Positions 59,576-64,000 of a DNA stretch of 64,000 nucleotides are shown piece after piece; position 1 is the first letter of the stretch, and each line of letters opens with the position of its first letter. The notes under the pieces are model-generated. The model saw only the letters and a program-made list of their open reading frames with translations. It had not been told where the DNA came from and searched no databases. The translations under genes were made by a program, and so were the position numbers. The DNA comes from Sporobacter sp038405045 (lineage in GTDB: Bacteria > Bacillota > Clostridia > Oscillospirales > Oscillospiraceae): the NCBI GenBank assembly GCA_038405045.1, contig JBBZIV010000001.1, positions 1,116,001-1,180,000 of the forward strand, read 5' to 3'.

Positions 59576-62500
59576 TTACGACAACTCGAACAGCTGTTGC
59601 TTTTTGATATCGATATAATCGCTGCTGGCCAACGCTTCCCCGCCGATCGTTGTCGTTACTTTTACGTAGATACGCACCGAATAGACGTTATCGTCCGTCA
59701 GAACATTGTAAACACTGTCGGGTATGAAAAATTTATAGACAAAGCCGCCCTTGATTGATGTCACGTTTGCGCCGTTGGCGTAATACGTTGTGACGCCGGT
59801 GATTGCGCGGACTTTTTGCGTTTTATCGACATCGGGGTCAATCGTGCCGGTGTTGTCGGCAATGAAATACTGCACGGTGATCGTTTTGTTAGCGGTGTTG
59901 TTCGGGTCCGTAATTCTATAGTAGAGGGCGCGCGCCTCGTCTGATGCGCTGAGCTGGCCTTGCACCACAGTGGAATCCGCCCCACTTGGTTTGCCCTCAT
60001 CAACGAGGACGGTGACAGTACTCAGATCGCTTGTCCCGTTTGCATCTTTTTTAAAGCTGACGGTTGGCTTCTGAGACGCCGAACGGTACGCCGCAATCAT
60101 GGTGTTGACAAAGAGCTTGGCTTCGTTGATGTACTGTGGGCCGATGTTGGAGCCTGTATAAAGGCTTGAATCGGACGAGTGCCCGACGCCGGAGTAAGTG
60201 ACATTGCCTTTATTGTATATATAATAGGCATTGGCGCAATCGTTCGGCACATCATCATAATAATAATTTGAATCGTTTGTCGTGCCGGACGACAGGCAAT
60301 ACCACACAACAATATCATCGGTGTTCATATTGATCTGAAAATACTGCTCATGCGTATTGCCGATTTGCATATAAGACCCGCCGGAGGACGTGATACTCGT
60401 GTCGGTGCCGCCGAAGGTCAGTGTGTTGACGTTATATGGGTATGTCGTAATCTGACCTTGGTTAACTTGAGAAACTTTTGTCGTTTCACGGGTTGAATAG
60501 GTGTTTTTCGTATAGTTATATGTATTGCCGCTGCCTGCAAAGCGGATGATCGCATAGTTCGTGTATCCCTGAAATTCCGGGACGGTTGTTGACCGGCCGC
60601 TTTTCGGCGTGAAGGCAACGCTTCTGTTAGCGGCAAGCACGGCCGTGATATCCGCCCAAGGCATTGAGGATGACACATCAACTATACTCTTAAGCGATGA
60701 ATTTGTAACACCGTAGCGGTCAAGTCCAACCGCGTCGCGGATAACGGTGTTAAAATAATAGCCCCAGTCTGTGATGCCGTTGGGCAGCGTTGAGAGCGTA
60801 TAGGGATTGTCGGGGTCCACGCTGTAGAGCGTCGTCTGTGGGTATGGCGCGCCGGTCGCCGGGTACCACGTTGCCCCGCTCAGGGTATACCTGTTAGTGC
60901 TCGGGTCATAGGAACCGATAACGGCATACGAATCGGGCGCGGCGTCATTAAACAGGCACATCATGATTTTGGAGTAAGCTGTTGCCACCATGTTATCATA
61001 CTTCGTCGTCGGCTTATCGCCGTATGCGTAAGCATATGTCAGGTTTGAACATCTGTATTTAACGCCGCCTGCAAATTTCGTGAAGTTGCACGTCACGGAG
61101 GCATTCATACGGTCAGCCCGATCGTTTGTGCCATACCACCCGCTGGCGTCGCTGCAATAGACATAGATGACGGGGGCTGTGCCGGTCGTGTTTTTAAAGT
61201 TATTATAACTGGTGGGATTTGTAATTGCGGAATAGCTGGAGCCGGACAATAGATAGATGTTGTTACTAACGCGGGCGTTATAGTAGTCCTGCTCGTTTGC
61301 GGATGTGACGTTGGAAGACATCATCACGACATAGGTCGGGCTATATTGCCGGATGTTGGCCGGTGCCGTGGCGGACTGATCGCCATACCAAAAGATATTG
61401 CCGTTGATGCTTTTGTATTCATGCGTCGAGCTGTTCCATAAAACGTCTGTTTCCTTCAACGTTTTCGTCGTGGGATTGGCGGAGACGGCCATCGGATAAT
61501 TTGACGTTGGCACCTGCGTGAGGGACGTTGTGTCATGCGTGAACAGAACGCTTTTTCCGCTTGAAATATAGCTGACAATTGCTGAAGCGCTGTTCGAGCC
61601 GATGCCGTCATAACAATCGTTAAAGCCGATGATCAGCATATCATACTCGTTCAAATAATTTAAAATTGCGTCGGCATTCCCCTTGGCCTCGAGCGTGTTT
61701 GTTTCAATGGCCGTGATATTGACGGCGAAATCATCAAGATCGGCAATGAGCTTGCCATAAATTCCCGTATAGTACCGCCCGTCTTTTCCCCGAAGCTGCG
61801 CATTTGTGCCGGAGGGGTTGACTGTAAGCTGCTGCTGCAGGTTCAGCTTCGACCCCGTCGTCCCCGCCTGCATAATCTGCAGCACTTTTACGGTTTGTTT
61901 GCTGCTGCCGGCTGCTATCCGCGTGAAGCCCTGCTGGGAGGCGTGAATCTGATCGGCGCCGTTTTTGACAACCTCCAGCTTCCACGGGATAATGCCGACC
62001 GTACCGGTTGACATTTGGCGCGTGACACTGTAGGCGACGTTTGCCGACAGGGCGTAATACTCGTTGCCGCTTCCGTCCGTCATCGGGAGAATGAGGGCGG
62101 CGTCCGCCTGGCGGTGCACCTCAATATCACCGAGCTCTTCATTGGCGGCAAATCGGCCGTCAGCATTGAGGTCCATAAACAAGCGGCAGTCATACGTCGT
62201 TGTCACGGGCGTTGAATCGGTAATGTTATTGATTGTAAAGTCGTATCGGAGGTAGTAATAGCCATCATTCGGGTTGGGCGTCATTGTCTCTGTGCCGGTA
62301 TAGGCAATCGGTTTCGTCGTCAGCGTGATAGACGGTTTAGAGACGTTTAAGTACTTGATGACGGTAGAGGTGTTATTGGCCGCGTCATCCTGCTTTAACA
62401 CGTTGGCAAAGGCCCCGTAGACGCCTGATACGGCCTGATACATATAGGAACTGTTGTCGACCTTGGCTGTGTTGATAGCGCCATTTGAGACAAAGCCATT

Positions 62501-64000
62501 TGCCAGAATAAGAGGATAGCCTGCCTGCGCATATTTTTGCAGCGCCGTCACGGCTGTACTCGAAATATCGTTACCGGAAAAGCGGAAGAGATTGGCGTTC
62601 GTCCCCGTTCCGTTGTTGATGGCCTTCGTGCCGTTGACGAAGACGTAATCCTGCGCGCGGATACCGGCAAGCTCGATATTGCCGTAATATTTATCACCGA
62701 TATTCGAGTAGATCAGGCCGTTCATGGCAGTATCATTATACACCGTGTTGCCGCCGGACGTGTTGAGCATCTCCGTTGACATGCCGATATAGATCATGTC
62801 ATACGTCTCGTTAATATCCGTAATTTTACCGGCGAATTCCGCCGTCGTCATATGATCAATGGTGATATTCTCCGCCGGGAGCGTATTGTTGATCCACGCC
62901 CGCACCATGTCTGTCGTCAACCAGGACGAGGCCGTCACTTTTGCCGGCTCCAGGTCAAGCACGCGGATGGCCGTCTTCGCGTTCATGATGCGGCGGCCTT
63001 TATAGTTGATAATATGGCGCAAGCTGGCCGAGACGGTTACGGTCTCCGGCAACAGCGTTGTTTGCCCGGCAAGTTGTCGGACGAAGTTTTCGTTCGTAAT
63101 CTCCGCCAGGACGGCCGAAAAGCCACTTGAGACGACAGCCGATGCATATGCGGCGTTAAACAGTGGTGTTTCAAGCAGCGTCACGTTATCCGGATTGGCA
63201 AGTGCTGCCGTGTTAAAGGCGTCAAAGCAGTAAACGTTGTTGTTGACAAAGGTTTTGTCTTGGTCGGCTGCGACATAAGAGAGCTTAGCCCAGACGGCCG
63301 CCCAGTTTGCCGTCAGCGTTGTCAGGCTTGTTGCCGACGTCTGATTAAAGCTTGTCTGCAGGCAGAGAAGACTCAGCTGCTGCATGCGGCTGAGCTGCGA
63401 CAGTGGCGTGGACTGCGTCACCCCGTTAATCAGCGCGTAATCGATGATAACAGGATACTGGCACGTCGTCGTATCGCCGCTTGAATTTTGGCTGGCTGCA
63501 TAATTGAAAATCTGGACGGCAACAGCGTCCGGGATATCGTTTGCTGCCGTATAGGTTGTGACGACGCCGCTTTGCGTGATATCCGTCCCTTTCGAGAGAT
63601 AGATGAGCCCCGCCCCCGTGACGTCTGCTGACGTCACGTCGCTGGCCTTTTTGACCGTCACGTTGATTGTCAGGGCTGAATAATTCATGGCGTCAAGGCC
63701 GAAGACCTGCTGCTTCATCAGATTGTTGCTCGTAAACCCCGCCTTATAATACACGTCCGGGTAATAGACGGTGTAGGAGCTGCCGCCCGATGCAGTATAG
63801 GCATAGGTGCCGCCCGTTCCGACGTAGGAAAAGCCCGTGATCGTCCGCGAAAAATAGGAGGTGCCCGACGCTGTGACGAACCCATCTTGGGGCGCGTCAT
63901 CATTGTCGGTTGAATCGACGATCGCTTTATAGCTGTTGGTTCCGGGCGCGCCGGTCTGCGATGCTTCGACATAATAATACGTCTCACCGGCATCGAATCC
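59576..64000 (-). CDS. Giant exported DUF5057-like protein, N-terminal end outside the window
   Basis: At least 1,475 residues; the frame is open from the right window edge to 59576. A GTG at 63754 has no ribosome site, and the reading continues beyond it (GFDAGETYYYVEASQTGAP). The protein is beta-rich, Thr/Ser/Asn/Tyr-rich. IRVLDLEPAKVTASSWLTT followed by MTTAEFAGKITDINETYDM and the later KVLQIMQAGTTGSKLNLQQ are the pattern I associate with DUF5057. Repeated DMLIIGFNDCYDGIGSNSA-type segments suggest Rossmann-like domains similar to gatase/ThuA folds. Likely cell-surface; role unknown. A terminator separates it from motB. Confidence 0.8.
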   Translation of the reverse strand, partial: GFDAGETYYYVEASQTGAPGTNSYKAIVDSTDNDDAPQDGFVTASGTSYFSRTITGFSYVGTGGTYAYTASGGSSYTVYYPDVYYKAGFTSNNLMKQQVFGLDAMNYSALTINVTVKKASDVTSADVTGAGLIYLSKGTDITQSGVVTTYTAANDIPDAVAVQIFNYAASQNSSGDTTTCQYPVIIDYALINGVTQSTPLSQLSRMQQLSLLCLQTSFNQTSATSLTTLTANWAAVWAKLSYVAADQDKTFVNNNVYCFDAFNTAALANPDNVTLLETPLFNAAYASAVVSSGFSAVLAEITNENFVRQLAGQTTLLPETVTVSASLRHIINYKGRRIMNAKTAIRVLDLEPAKVTASSWLTTDMVRAWINNTLPAENITIDHMTTAEFAGKITDINETYDMIYIGMSTEMLNTSGGNTVYNDTAMNGLIYSNIGDKYYGNIELAGIRAQDYVFVNGTKAINNGTGTNANLFRFSGNDISSTAVTALQKYAQAGYPLILANGFVSNGAINTAKVDNSSYMYQAVSGVYGAFANVLKQDDAANNTSTVIKYLNVSKPSITLTTKPIAYTGTETMTPNPNDGYYYLRYDFTINNITDSTPVTTTYDCRLFMDLNADGRFAANEELGDIEVHRQADAALILPMTDGSGNEYYALSANVAYSVTRQMSTGTVGIIPWKLEVVKNGADQIHASQQGFTRIAAGSSKQTVKVLQIMQAGTTGSKLNLQQQLTVNPSGTNAQLRGKDGRYYTGIYGKLIADLDDFAVNITAIETNTLEAKGNADAILNYLNEYDMLIIGFNDCYDGIGSNSASAIVSYISSGKSVLFTHDTTSLTQVPTSNYPMAVSANPTTKTLKETDVLWNSSTHEYKSINGNIFWYGDQSATAPANIRQYSPTYVVMMSSNVTSANEQDYYNARVSNNIYLLSGSSYSAITNPTSYNNFKNTTGTAPVIYVYCSDASGWYGTNDRADRMNASVTCNFTKFAGGVKYRCSNLTYAYAYGDKPTTKYDNMVATAYSKIMMCLFNDAAPDSYAVIGSYDPSTNRYTLSGATWYPATGAPYPQTTLYSVDPDNPYTLSTLPNGITDWGYYFNTVIRDAVGLDRYGVTNSSLKSIVDVSSSMPWADITAVLAANRSVAFTPKSGRSTTVPEFQGYTNYAIIRFAGSGNTYNYTKNTYSTRETTKVSQVNQGQITTYPYNVNTLTFGGTDTSITSSGGSYMQIGNTHEQYFQINMNTDDIVVWYCLSSGTTNDSNYYYDDVPNDCANAYYIYNKGNVTYSGVGHSSDSSLYTGSNIGPQYINEAKLFVNTMIAAYRSASQKPTVSFKKDANGTSDLSTVTVLVDEGKPSGADSTVVQGQLSASDEARALYYRITDPNNTANKTITVQYFIADNTGTIDPDVDKTQKVRAITGVTTYYANGANVTSIKGGFVYKFFIPDSVYNVLTDDNVYSVRIYVKVTTTIGGEALASSDYIDIKKQQLFELS

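Overview
The window reads as a chromosomal segment of a low-to-mid GC Firmicute, most likely a clostridial (Oscillospiraceae-like) anaerobe. Evidence: RecA/RecX/RimO/PgsA of Gram-positive type, YqhQ (DUF1385) beside PrmC, PadR-DUF1700, FetAB, DUF5057, strong GGAGG ribosome sites, many Gram-positive lipoprotein signals, and palindromic intergenic repeats of a kind common in that family. The genus assignment is inference. No rRNA operon, CRISPR array or transposase gene was found.

Layout. 1-0.78 kb: DUF1700 membrane gene (cut by the window edge) and its PadR regulator. 0.9-3.0 kb: a small unknown gene, then a lytic-transglycosylase-domain protein and a lipoprotein that look like an effector-protector pair. 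3.0-13.8 kb: a minus-strand housekeeping run (lipoprotein, response regulator, histidine kinase, yqhQ, prmC, recA, recX, rimO, pgsA, DUF2156 protein, C39-like protein). 13.97 kb: tRNA-Leu(CAA). 14.6-42.2 kb: a 28-kb polymorphic-toxin locus on the minus strand. 42.6-45.7 kb: XRE regulator plus a small ABC transporter. 45.7-48.6 kb: an AT-rich island with an FRG-domain protein and an unknown partner. 48.7-51.7 kb: a metal SBP, FetA/FetB-like ABC and a ferritin-like protein. 51.8-55.5 kb: MacA-MacB type tripartite ABC genes. 55.5-57.7 kb: GyrI-like, WYL regulator, GNAT. 57.9-59.5 kb: motA-motB. 59.6-64.0 kb: a huge DUF5057-type exported protein running off the end.

The toxin locus is the standout. 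Upstream is a 1,490-residue exported RCC1/FN3 protein, and 33 bp after it begins a 3,722-residue exported protein joining a subtilisin-type protease, a long Kelch propeller region, a long RHS/YD shell, a peptidoglycan-binding domain and a SleB-like cell-wall hydrolase tip. A lipoprotein that is probably its immunity protein follows. Downstream lie five further, 5'-truncated RHS C-terminal modules, most with their own candidate immunity gene. Four of the five start at the same place: a related hairpin followed by a scar of one particular YD repeat. In every copy, including the one inside the giant gene, that scar spells a sigma-A-like promoter (TTGAC, 17-bp spacer, TATTAT-like). The modules show frameshifts, internal deletions, a recent 320-bp duplication and a degenerate tRNA-Arg at the array edge. 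I read this as an orphan-tip reservoir feeding or bleeding off a very unusual protease-Kelch-RHS toxin, with a repeated boundary element that appears worth testing as a recombination site, a promoter, or both.
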